Assembly (NCBI GenBank): GCA_030765065.1
Contig: CM060984.1
Coordinates: 99,429,488 to 99,493,487 of the forward strand
Source of the DNA: Deroplatys truncata
Taxonomy: Eukaryota > Arthropoda > Insecta > Mantodea > Mantidae
Direction: 5' to 3'
DNA: 64,000 nt
The position numbers and the translations under genes were made by a program. Below, one piece after another: positions 26,501 through 40,000 of this stretch; the first letter of the stretch is position 1; each line of letters begins with the position of its first letter. Under the pieces are notes generated by a model, which searched no databases, was not told where the DNA came from, and worked only from the letters and a program-made list of their open reading frames with translations.

Positions 26501-29500
26501 TCAAAGCCATCACATAGGGATCCATTTTTTAAAAATTTGACTATCACTTTAGCATATTGTATCCTCATACCTACAACAAAATATGTAATGAAAGTTTGTC
26601 TTGATTAACAAGAAGTAGATAAAAGAATAAGCTTTTTAAGAATAGTTTGTAGAACAGCTAATAGTTTGTCATGTGAATAAAACTCGTCAGATTTTTTATT
26701 ATACAATAAAATATTTTTACATTTGAGTATGATTGTTGTCATACTTCAGGCTGTCCTTTGTCTATTAAAACCATTCTGAAAGTTGAAAAATGCCTTAACA
26801 CTGGTACATGTTATAGGCTTGATCTAAAATTTTGTTATACTTTCATGCTCAGTTTTGTAATTTTTCTCCATTCACCCACACTTTAATTGGCCAATCCTTT
26901 CAGCTGTCAGAAAAAATTTAGATAGTTTTGGAAAGCTAAAAATTAAATTCATTTTAAAAAGTAGAAAGGCAATTTTGTTATGCTTTCTTTCACTACTACC
27001 ACCTTAATTCACCCAATCCCGGAATGTTACCCTAAATATTAAGTTAGCACTACAAGAAGAGTATATTCAATTCTTACATGTATGTTGCACCAATGACCAA
27101 ATATGATTTTCCCAATCTTAAAACAAGATATTTAATTCCATCAGTGAAAATAAATAAAGAGAAACTTTCAAAGCTTATCTTTCAGCATCATTTCTCTTTA
27201 TAGTACTATACAATTCACTTGAATATACTATGGAGTATAAACAGAAACCCCACACATTTTGACCAGAGGTGTCTTTAATTGTTGGGGGCCAATCATAATG
27301 GAATATATTTCATTGTTGACTCGAATCCATATTATAATCTCCTCATATCACAGCCTTTCTGTATATGATGCAATTTAAAAAAAAAAAGATTTGTTGTAAT
27401 TACACCACTTTAACCACTATCATTTTCATATTTATTCTACAAATCATTCATTCAAAAGTTTGTTTTTCTGTCTAGTGTACTTCCTGTTCATGTCGTAATA
27501 AATGTTGCCAGATACAGATGAACAGGATGCAGGTATGACAGTAAACTGTCTTGTTTGTATGCCTTGATATTATGTTATATCTTGCATGTGCTAATGAGAA
27601 ACAAAAGAATGGTGCTTGAAAGTGTGTGGCTTAAAATACCATAAATCTCAAAAGAACAACAGTGAACATTTTGTCTGTCACGAATATTTTCCCGGTATTA
27701 TAAAATTATATAAAATTTACTGAAGAATGGAGAGTTCACGGGCTCTTCACAGAAAATTTGAGATTTCATTTCTCATGTCAATATCTCAAACATTTTATTT
27801 TAGCTAAATTGTTAGGAGCCATATGTAAGGAAATAATAACCAAAATTGTTCTATGTAAAGGATATATAAGCACATTTTCTTGAAAATCTTTGCCAGACAT
27901 CTTTAAATAGTGTACGACTCAATTTATGAAATTTTGGCATTTATCCGATTTTTTTTTTTCATCGCGCACACGTCTTTCGTTAAAATGTTATTTGGAATTC
28001 AGTGGACCTCAAAACATGTTTTTCTGGTAAAATCTCCACATAAAATTTTTGGATGCAATGCAGTACTTCCTCTACCTATATAGAAAAAATATTGAATTAG
28101 TCATTTTCAAAAATTGCTTCTTGTACACAATTCTATGGCAAACAAACATTAAAATAGGCATCAATCACCCTATTAGGACATTTTAGGCAGGTTTGATTTT
28201 TCAAATACACAGTTACCTGAAAATCCAAGTTTAGTCTTAACATACTTCAGAAAAATACTGGCATAACCTGGGAGGTTTAATTGATTTCTGGTGTTACAGA
28301 ACCAGAGTAGTTGTGTTTCATATATTCTGCATATGGTTTGCTTGGATGTAATTTTCTCGTAATGAACAAAACGGTTTCAGAAACTAGATATGTGACTTTT
28401 TATCAGATTAAAGAAAGTTTTAGATTGCAGCAAGTTCAGAGCAGGAATTTACCGATAGTTGTGTAGCTGAAAGCACTCCTGTGTTGCAGCTATTTTTATA
28501 TTAAAAGAAATAGATGCTGATTAACTTGAAATTAATTAAACTATTCTAGTAAGGCCAGGGCCTAAATAACCCCCCCCCTCGATAAGTGATGGTGGTGGGC
28601 CCCCTGTTTACTCAGAATGTGCCACATAATGTATTCAATGATCGGAAAGTAGTGAGATTCCAGCCCACCTAAAGCCCTGGACCCCTTGACATATGTACAT
28701 TTGCCCCTCCCCTCTCTTCCCTTATGGGCAGCCCTTACTAAAGCAACCTTTTGTTGGACTAAACTTGTAGAAAAATATATTGCTTAAAGTGAATTTCATG
28801 TAGCCATTTATGATCTGAAATTTGGCAGCTTATTGCATATTCTTTGTTATTTTCCCTCTTAACCAAATGTATCACATAATCTGTATTAAGTAGTTTTAAG
28901 AGAGAATCATAAATTTTGCAACCAACAAGCTATTAGGAAAAAAAAAAAAAAAAATAGAAAGAAAAACTTGCTACCATTCTCTGGTAACTCAGTAACCATA
29001 CCAGTGTTTTAATGCTGTCTCCGTAATGATTCCTTTGGTACTCGCCTTTAATTCTAACAATATATACTTAACTTGTATTTTAAGTCTTTTCCAGATCTTG
29101 TTCATTCAGCTTCAAACATTTTTTCATCTGCCATAATGGAGTTTGATCAACTTAGTAATCCATTTCACTTTCTGTGTCTCCATTGAAGAATAATAATGAC
29201 ATTCTCATGATTTGGAGTATCTTTCCTCCCAAATTTAGATTCATTAGTTTTAGCTGAAACTAGCTTGCTGTAGCAACCAAGTACACAGTAAATTAGTTTC
29301 CGACTAGTCTAAATTTAGAAAAAGTTCAGTATTTGACTCTTTACATAGTGCTACTCACCCATATATTTGTACAACTGCACTCTCAGTATCAGGATTTAAT
29401 TGGAAATAAACATTTTTAGGTCCCCCTGATTAAACAATTTTTTTTTTTTTCGAAAATGGTTTGTTTTATTGACTGGGTGTTTAAAAAACTCTGAAAAACC

Positions 29501-31007
29501 AAATTCTATACTCAAGGATGCAGGTGAAGATTTTCAAGGAAGTGCACTATTCCAAACAGTGTGACATTTTTATAATTTTTATTTCCTTAGTTCTTAATGA
29601 TTTTGATATGCAATACTGGTATACAAAGTGTATATCTTCATTTTTTTATAAACAATGTGTGCAATTCTATTTAGCCTTGCTGAATTTTATGTGGTTAAGA
29701 AAGCATAAAAGAGTTGGACAAAAGTTGCTACAGAAAAAAGATTATCTAGATGTGATGCCATACATTTTTACTTTTATGCTTGGAGTTTACTATAATGCCC
29801 CAATAGTGCAACATGTTTGAACGTATACTATACATTCATATGAGCTCATTACAGGCAAAAATTTATGCAAACTAATGTCACGTCACACCTTACATGTAAC
29901 CAAATACTTATTGTGATTAATGTAATGTTGATGCTACTATCGGCTTTTTGCATAAATAACACAGTAGATGAGAAACCTTTGAATTGGTAACTGATGTAGA
30001 AAATCATGTGGTTTGTAAAATAATTACATGAATAAACTTTTTCCTTGTTTTATATGTACAGAAAACTGGAAATGTATTAATCAAATAATTCTGTATGTTA
30101 AACAGATGATCACCATGAAGCTAAGGAAGCCATACACGACTGCATCGATGTGGTCATCAGGAAAGGTTACCTGTACCGGTGCTACCAGTGAAGATCAAGC
30201 CAAAGTAGCAGCTCGAAGATTTGCTCGCTGCTTGCAGAAACTTGGTTTCAAAGTGAGATTTAACAACTTCAGGGTGGTCAATGTTTTGGGCACGTGTTCA
30301 ATGCCCTTTGCTATCAAAATCACTGCGTTCTCAGCAAGATACAAGGAAGCAGAGTAAGTGAAGATTGAAATGTGACGTTTGTGAGTGTATTTGTTCCTGG
30401 TTAGCACCTCTTTCTTATCTGTACACATGAAACAACTGAAGATTCACTGAATGTACAGATATTACTTTTATATGCCATGTGGTGTACCAGTTCCTTATGA
30501 TTCTTGAGATGTACAGCACTACAATATGCTTAAGTAGGTTAGATCATTATTCATTTTACTCACTATATGGTAGCTGTGTAAATCCAGTCTTCCCTTTAAA
30601 TGAAAACACACCTTAACAAATGTAGCTAGGTACAGCATTCAAAAAATATGAGATTGTTGTATGCTGTTGTAATGGATGTGATGTAATATTGTGGCATATG
30701 AGGGGAGGGGGAATAATTATGAATATTCTTAAGGGGGAGGGGTGTGCATTCAGGGAAGCAGCTAAAGCACTGCTTCACTAACAGTAACTGCAATAAGTGT
30801 GGGAATTGAACTCGGGAACTCTTCATATGAAGACCAGCACACTAATATGGCCAAACGCCACAGAGATAGATGATATTAAGATTTATTAATATATATGTCA
30901 TTATACTTGCAGGTTATGCAATAATCTTTATACCATTTACGACCTGAGTCAAAGCAATGTCCCTTCAGCATCAGTTGAGCACCTATAGACTTGCGCGCGC
31001 GCGCGTG

Positions 31008-31046
<39 letters not shown>

Positions 31047-34000
31047 CAGGACAGGACAGGGGACACGACACGACAGGACACGACACGACACGACAGGACA
31101 GGACACGACACGACACGACACACTCTCTCTATAGGTCACGGGCTGTGTGAGCGTCGTCCTACTGAAGCTAACTTATCACAGGCGTTAACAGAGACAGTGA
31201 GAGTAACGTAGTGTATTGGTAACAGTTTTGGGCATACAGAGCACCAAAGAAAATCTTCGGCAGATTTTGTATCGTTTTCTGGGCTCTCTTGAGGCGTGTC
31301 CTTCACCTTACCTATCGCAGAGCATGGTGGCTTGATAACCCAGCAATAAGAGGAAAAGAGGGGAGGTTGATGCCTTTTCTTTTTCTGGTGTTAGAAACCA
31401 AAACATGTTTATTGTCTCAGAACCAGTCATGCCATATACTAGCGAAATTACTCGTGGATGTGTGATCGCACTGTTACAGCAATTCAACGGCACTACATAA
31501 GTGTTTTTATAGTAAATTATTGAATAAAAATATTCCAGGAAAATGGGGAAGATGGTCTACATACTTGTCAGAAAGTGGGCACAACCCCGTAAAACATCCA
31601 CAGATTATAATATTCGTTTACTAAATGCAAATTACTCTTTTGTTATAATTGACTGATGTTTGGAAACTAGAGATAAATATGTATATGTATATGGTTTATC
31701 GAATATGACATACATATTATGGCAATAAATTTTGGTTATATTTTTGTCTATAATCCTGTTGTATTCCTATGATCAGCAGTATTTTAGTAAAGGTATATTA
31801 ACCAATTATAGTTTGAATTAGAGGGGAAAACATGCTCCTTTATTTATTTATTATTTAGTTATGTTTGCTTCTATGCAGCAACAAGCGTTGATACCACTGG
31901 AGAATACATTTCTGCTTACTTTTTGATATAAAGTACTGCCTTGCTATGTATTTAATGAATGCTATTCAAGCTTTAATTTGCACCCCCTGAAAATCTTCTC
32001 ACACTGCACATTCTACATTTCGCTAGCCTGGGCGCTCATCAAGTTTTCCCCTTAGCTTTTAACCCTTTCAAAGGCATGTCCTGTACTAGCCGATAAGGTA
32101 TGGGCTACCAATCATGATAAGTGGTCTGTATAACAAACTGAATGCTCACACTCTACCTCTTTCTCTTTTGGCCAATATGATCGACGGCGTAAACATATGT
32201 TTTGTTTTTATGCCATTTTGTAACCTTATTTGTTATTGGTGTAACTGTTTAGCAGAAAGAGTGGTGCAGCCTTGCACTGTGTCTTAAAGTAACCAATGAA
32301 ATGGCCATGGCTTCTCAAGGCCACGTACAATGATAAATAATGTGACATAGATGTGAGGTGCAGTGAGATTTTCTTTGGTGCTCTTTGTACATGCATTTGG
32401 GAAATTTAGAGGTCAATAGCCAAGCATGGACTGTCTGTTAACCATCTACAATTGTCTGTAGCTACAGCTTTTGAGGAAAATGGAATAGAAATTACGCCTG
32501 ATGACCAGCTTAAAAAAGAAATCTCTATACTATCAAAATGTAATGCGGAACGCAGTCATCCTTAAAAGGCTTATTAATGCAGTAAGTTTTCTTTGAAAAC
32601 AAGGGTTGGCCTTTTGAGGAAATGATGAAACAGGAAATTCTATTATATGGAATTATTGAAGTACATTGCAGAGTATGATCCTCTTTTAATAGAGCACTTA
32701 GAAACCTCTATTGTTTTTAAAGGAATTTGTAATTGAATTCAAAAGACCTAATACAAGCCATAGATTTGACCTTTTATCAACTATAAATCAGGAAATTATG
32801 GGTGTTTCTTTGCCATTAGGTTAATGAAAGTTCAAATGTGTCAAATAAAGCATAATTTTCTATTGTCCTGTGTTATGCATATGAAGGAGAGATAAAGGAA
32901 AATTCTTGGGATTATAAGCTATAAGTAGTGACAAACTGCAGAACTTATATAGCATTTCCTTTCAGAATTTGGCTGTAATGAAAAATTGGTAGCCAAATGT
33001 TTGAAGGCGCAGCAACTATGGCAAGAAATTTTAATAGAGTTCAAACATTAATCAATGTTACCCATTCTGAAGCCCTATTTTTTCACTCTTATGCCCATGT
33101 ACTAAACCTAGTTTTGTCTCATACCAATCAAATATGGGAGTTTAAATATTTTAGTTCACTTAATGGACCTGCTTTTTCTTCTCTGCCGCTCCTTTTTTCC
33201 CCCTCTCCAAAACATTAAATTTTGTGCAACATCATCTTCACATCTGTGCAACACAATGGAATTACTCATCAAGATTGGTAAACACTGTGTGCAGGAACAG
33301 AACTAAATTTTGTGATGTGTTTAGTGCTTACTAGAACACCCTCAAGAAATCAAGTCAGATATTTTTAGCATCGGTTAATGGCTTTTTTACATTTTTGGAA
33401 GATTTTTGTTTTTCTCTTAACACATTCAACAAAGTATTAACCTTCACCGACATGTTGTACAACATGCTTCAGAACCAATCAGATTATATTTTGTACTATC
33501 AACAGAAAATCCAAGAATTTTTGCCGCTCCATAGCTGCATTACATTGGCAACTGCAAATGGGTTTTCCAAGAGAGCCTTCGGAGAGGAAAACTGTCAAAT
33601 ATAAGTGTGTCTATTGCGAAGTGTTTGATAACATTGATAAATCATTTGGATGCAAGATTTTAAGATTGTTCTAAATTGAAATTTTTAAATTTGTTGTCAC
33701 ATGAAAGCTATGGACAATATACTAACCATTTCTCTGAAAACAGCTTTCAAAGTCTCAACACCATTCAATTGAAAAATAAGCTGACTGTAGTGTACAGTAC
33801 AGAAGAGTTTAGAAATAAAAACCAGCATTGAACTTGCAAAACTACTGAGTACTAATTCAATGCTAAACAAACGTTTTTAGCAGTTTAATATGTTCGTACC
33901 ATTATTGTATACTGTTCCTGTGAATGTGTGTTCAGTAGATAGGTCGTTTTCAGCACTGAAGAAAATCAAAAGTAGTTGTTGAAATTCTACTGGAAATGAG

Positions 34001-37000
34001 AGACTTTCTCATCTTGGAATTATTTCAGTTGAATTTTGCCTATTAGGTAAACTCAGAAAAAAAGGAACAGTTCTTTGAGGTGCTTACCAAATTTGCTTTC
34101 CAGGAGAGAAGAATAGAATTTCAATTTCATGGATGTTCCAGAGGTAACCTACCAAAGTGTCAGAGGTGAATTTAAGTTGAGAAAGTAATTATTTTCTATA
34201 GAATTCTAATTACAGTAAGTTTGTTAAATATAAATTGATATTAGGTCTAATTATTTCAATACCTATTCTTTCAATTTAAACCATTGCCAGTTGTGGTTTT
34301 TATCAAGGGAAGCTGCTCCTTGATTTACTATTGTAAAACTATAATATTCCTTCTGTCTGAATGGACAGCATACGTCTCTGTTAAGGGATAATGTTATGGT
34401 GCATAAGTGTTTGCGTGAGGTTACAGTTTAGAGTGGTTGAATATGCAAGTTATCATACAGGCCATTAGGAGGTAGAGTTGGTTCTACACCTAGAGTGCGT
34501 GTTGTGATGTGTTGAATTTCGGTGACATGGAGCAGTTGATTGAGAGTCTGAAGGGATAGGAAGTCACACCTTCCACCAGGATTCACTGGGCCATCTTGGA
34601 CTTTGGCATAAGAATAAGGTAATGTAATTCATAACATCAAAGGATGGAATAAATTTCAATTATTGTAATGTAAACTGGATTAATTTAATACCTAAACAAT
34701 GAGAATGAGGCAGAGAAAGGATCTTTCTGTGCAGAAGTGGAGAGAAGACACACAGTCCGTTCCTTGTAACGACAAACTCAATATGGTACTCACAGCTTAA
34801 TGATTATTTTCCAAAGGTCATAGTAAATGTGGAATTCAAGTTCTAGAATTTGCTTAGGACAAACCTACACACAGTGAAAGAACAATTATCAAATTATAAA
34901 TTAACCATAATAGAGGTTAACTATACAGCCTGGAAGTTAAAAGTATGCAAGTATTTGAGATTGCCTTGAAGGTTTACTGGGATACTTTAATCAGATGAGA
35001 ATGTTTAATACACATACAGACATCTCTCTATGGTAGCTCAAGAAGTAAGAACATTGGCACAGCAAAGCGTAAGACCTGTGTTCTTTCCGCAACTGCCACA
35101 TTGAATTTTTCAGGTTTGATTCAACTTTCCAACTTACCCTGCTAATTTGAAACAAAAATTATCAAATATAATATTTCAATGAAATATTGTGAGCCAAGGC
35201 TATATGTGCTATATCCAGCATAGTTACTGACATGTAAGGCAGTTATAGTCTCTAGATCACTTGTTTATAACATTCATATATTAACTAATTTTATTCACAT
35301 TTGTGATCATTTTAAGAGTACATTGGTTTCTACCATTGAATTCAAATGCATGTTGGCTACTATTTGTGTTTTCTAGTGTGTCAGTACAACCATATCATTC
35401 TGTCAAACTAGATGGGAATGGGAACTGATATTCATTGGTTGTCTGCATAAATCAAAATTATAAGGTACTGGTGGACCACCCACTATAAGAGTGTGAAGAG
35501 AATAAATATGTCCTTATATTTCAAACCATTTCATGCATGAAAGTGAAGTTTTATACCTATATATAATAATTCTGAGAAACTGTATTTATACATTTGAAAT
35601 TTGATTGCAATAGATATAACATAAAGGATAGTTTATATGGAGAGGTTACTAAAAATTTACAATTTTAGAGTTATTTCTTAGAATTTAATAACAAATTTTA
35701 TTACTGCCATCACATAAATTGCACCACAAAGTGAACCTAACTGGTGTAATATGTGTAACAAGTTTCTAATTTTGTTAGCACACATTTTTCCAATTAAAAA
35801 GATAGTAAAAGGAAAGTATAAAGCATGTAATACAGTTTTTTCATAATTTATACTGTTGGAACTGATATAAAAAACATAAATATTTTACAGTTATGAACCT
35901 GAATTACATCCTGGAGTCACCTACAAGCTCAAGGAGCCGAAAGCTACGCTTAAAATATTCTCCACTGGTAGCATTACAGTCACTGGTAAGTAAAATGATA
36001 ATCTCCACCATACTAACAGTATAAAAGCAATTAGGCCAATTTTGATATAAGCAACAAGAATAAATAAGTAAATAAAATGCATATTGTAATGGTGGTGCCT
36101 CTGGTTGCTCGCTTTGCCTTGTGTAGGGCATGGTTTCGGTACTGGCTTCCATGTGTTTGGAGAAAGACAAGGGTGCTATTCTCAACTTATCGAACCGTCT
36201 GGAACTTCTGTTGCAACATTGGCACAAATTTGGTGTACTGTTCTGTTTGATTCAGTTTTGTTTTGCTGTTTCTCAGCAAGTTCTTGAGTATAAGGGCAAG
36301 TAGCAATTTTCTACACTAGGAGATTCCTAGGCTTGACTCATTAGCAACTGGAAGAGAGAAGAGGCAAGTTGTTCTCCTGTGAATTGAAGTGCTATGTGCA
36401 GAAAAAATCAAATAGCGATTAGGCAAGGTCAGGCTAAGCCACACTGGTGTCATTAGCAGGATTTGAATGCCATAATGGAGAGAATGCACTATTAGCTGAA
36501 CTGAAAAACATAAAATCTGCAATGGTGTAGATTGAGAACTGAAATGAAAAATGAAGTGGAGAAAATTAAATCTTAACTTGTAAAATCTGAAATAAACACT
36601 ATTGAAAATTGACCTAAAAGATAGCATTACTAAATAGTTAGAGAAAACTTGATCTGACACATGGAGGAAAAACTAAGTGGTGGAAGAGCATCTGGATTAG
36701 CAGGAAAAATGGTTAGACCAGCTGACGAAGGAAAACAAAGAGAGAAGATGCCACAGTAGGAAAGATACACAGCAACCTAGAGGCCAAGGTCTGCATCAAA
36801 GTTGTAAAAGGTTCTGCAATTACAAAACCAGCTGATACTACAGGTTCCAAAGTTTGACAGCACTTTATTTTAGGTGGTATTTAAGTGGCATTGTGAGACC
36901 ATTGCTAGCCAAAAAGGATGGACACAGATTTTCACTGCCCTGCATGGGCAAGAACTATGGAGAACATCGCTGGCCTCCATTTACTGAATCTAACTGAATG

Positions 37001-40000
37001 CAAAAGTGCAACAGCCCATTGAGGCCTTGCAGAAGCACACAAGAGTTTGCCATGGAGGTGGAGCTGCTGGCACATCAGGCTCTGACAGATTTGCCACCAG
37101 ATTTTATTTCTGGAGAGGCAGCCACACTTTTATCAGATGCATAAGAGACTGGAAGTGAAGCAGCTGCTTCTCCTAATTAAACATGGTAACATTAAAAGCA
37201 CCCTGGCAGCTGTTCTTTATATTGTCGTATGCCTCACTTATATTAACTTAGAAATGCAGATGGGAGCAACTCGCTTGCAAGAGGGATCGTTAAATTAACA
37301 AAGAACTTTAAACTCGAGGCAACGACAAAGGAATGCAGCTAAGTTATCTCTCTAAATAATTAATACACCAACACAATTTCTGGCTGAAGGGAGAGGCAAG
37401 GAACTCTACACTATCATAATTAAAACTGCAAGAGAATGGATAGCTGGTAGATTTATTATAAAAGTTTTCTTACCCCATGTGTCTGCCGGGCGAGGACGCC
37501 ATGTCTTAGGCAGTTGTCCGTCTGACTCACTCGAAGCCTACTCTCAGAATGATAAGAAGCCACGCTAAGTTGGCGTCAGTAACGCCATATCCCTTCCAAT
37601 GACACACTGTTTCCCCTGAATCGCCCCTACTCAGAAAAACTGCCCTCTCTGACCTTGGTAACCAGAGAGCGTCTTAACAAGACTATCTGTGCACATGCCA
37701 CATCTCCCCCGGCCACCGAAGTCGACGCCCTCGTCGACATAAGGAAAATAAATATAATAAACATGAAAAGAACAAAACAAAATGACATACAAAAATGACA
37801 TACACATGTGTGATGAACCAAAATATAACAATAATATACATGTGTGGTAAGCACCCAGCCGACGACAATGTTGCGTTTTTTTTTTTTTTGTTTTTTTTTT
37901 CTTTTTTTTTTCTTTTGTTTTTAGATGGCTGGCTCGAGAATCTAAAGTGCTGTCGACCAATATTGTTAATGCACTTATCTTTAGCACCCCGCACACGCAC
38001 ACACCACGCTGCCTCAGTTCACAGGCACACTACACTGCGCAAAATATCGATGGTCTGCTGGAACTGTTTGTGGGTGATTTTATACAGTGCCCACAACGAC
38101 GATTTGTCCTGGTGTAGAATGATCACCGCAGGTCTCTGGTGATGACAACAGGGTGGGCAGTCGCTGGCTTGGACTGCCCCCCGACATGGTGGCTCCTTAT
38201 GCCACGGCAGTGTAGTGGCTGCCTGACAGCTTCCCTGTGGTGTTTCTTGACTTCTGGTGTGCCCCGGGGATGCTCTTGGATTTTCTCGAGCTCCGTCACA
38301 GCAAAAGACTAGAACAAAACCACCAAACAATAAACAGGGTGCTCCCACAAACAATCACACATAAAAGAATGGTATGTCATGTACAATTAAAGATTTTAAA
38401 GGTTGAAAAGTTTACACTAAAAATTCTTTTGACATGGGGCAAAGAAAGAGAAAAAAAAATAAGTACAAATTGGCATAAGAACGAAATTTTACAGAGTTGC
38501 CATCCAAAATTTAACTTACAATGCTTCACAATCCAAATAAAACAGTAAAACAGACTCAGAATACATGAACATGACAGAAATGAAACATAACCTTATTTTG
38601 GGATCCCAATATTAAATCTTAATAACCAGCTGGTATCACTAACAAAAGAAAGTAAGTGCACTTACAAGACAATCACACATGACAATGAAATGAACTCATT
38701 CACACTGACCATGGCCCAAATTACACACAACACTCACTTAACTATCTACTCAAACTAGTGTATGCATCACTACAAACTACATCCACAATACATCTCTAAA
38801 CTACGCCACGTGACATGCTTTCAACTACTATTGTCCTACTCTTGTCACCAATACAACTTCTCGTCCACATCACTATCTTTCTCATCTCATTATTATCAAC
38901 ATCTTTCATAATCATCATCAGTATCATCAGCAGTATTGCAATCAGCAACATTGTTATCTCAACTTTTAATTTTCTCTTCAAAACAAAACATCTTCACTTA
39001 CGTGTCTCATTTAACATGCTGTAAATTCAAGACATCTAACATAGGCATAACCTTCAAGAAATCACATTAACAATCCAGGAATGACACAAATAACATGACA
39101 GTATACTGTTGCATCCACATCCTCCAAATGAAAATTAAGCTGGAAAACAGGTGGTATTAAAATTTGCTATCTAAGATGGTAATAAACTTGTTGCATAAAC
39201 AAAAAAAAAAAAATTATTCACATTACAATCACTTCCATGCATTTAATCTCTCGTGTGAATTCATCACACACACTATACTGGGCACGTTACAGCAACACCA
39301 ATAAGCAAAATCTCTGAAAACATACAACAACTGTCGGGGTTACACTGTGGCACTTCCACCGAAGCTGACATCATCTCGTCTCTTCTCATCTCTCCTCATC
39401 TCATTAACACCGTCGGGGTTACTCTTTGGCACTTCCACCGAGGCAAATCTCAACTCTTATTCCTCACATAACCTCACACTACGCCATCGGGGTTACTCTT
39501 TGGCACTCCCACCGAGGCAAATCTCACATATATCACATAACCTCAAATACACACACTATTCATGCAACAATTTTCTGCAAATAAAAATCACAGCATCATT
39601 ATGAAACCCAAAGTCAAATCGAGTCAAATCAAATCAAACCATATCAAATCAAATCGAATGCAACAAAACAACATCACATCATTACTCAAAACAATATTGT
39701 CACAGAACATTCCTGAAAATGAAAGCTCAATTAAGCACATAGTACACATGAAACACATTCCTGCAGCATAACACAACAACAAAACAAATGATTTGCAGTT
39801 CCCAAAACATAATTCAAAATTTAAGTTACACCCACAATAATAATACACTTTTAATTTAGCAGAGACATTCATATCACATATTCCTGAAAAACAAAGCTTA
39901 ATTAAGCATCAGTCAGTGAAACAATAAATTTAGCCTACCTGTGTGAGTCGTAAAACTGTTTCATTCGTCCAAACTTTAGCACTCACAATGTTTACATACT

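Larger units (their letters stand above)
5501..30105 (+). other. Trf2: Trf2 intron 1 (24.6 kb)
   Basis: Donor GTGTGTG and acceptor AAACAG. It is largely repeat-derived (R1 copies, SINE families, a LINE end, a mariner-like fossil). The stretches 5501-6520, 6670-8446, 12326-13260, 13516-14600, 15400-16035, 16770-18210, 19157-20640, 21371-23340, 23990-24990, 26700-27690 and 28086-30105 hold nothing that I recognise beyond short microsatellites and homopolymers. Confidence 0.85.
30354..35890 (+). other. Trf2: Trf2 intron 2 (5.5 kb)
   Basis: Strong donor GTAAGT and acceptor TATTTTACAG. It contains a reverse SINE-like piece, a complex microsatellite and a hAT fossil, listed separately. 31125-32390 and 34175-35020 hold nothing recognisable. 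Confidence 0.88.

Noticed and set aside
30876-31211. Frames on both strands over the CG/CA/GACAC tract
   Set aside because: Simple repeats are open in all frames; no protein feature.
36105-36287. Extra Trf2 exon in intron 3
   Set aside because: Exons 3 and 4 already join in frame across this stretch with the conserved T-A-P-S-V junction; an insert would break the TBP fold.
37631-38354. Several overlapping frames of 100-123 residues
   Set aside because: They are driven by the T-rich run and the LTR-element interior, low in complexity, and resemble no retrotransposon protein.
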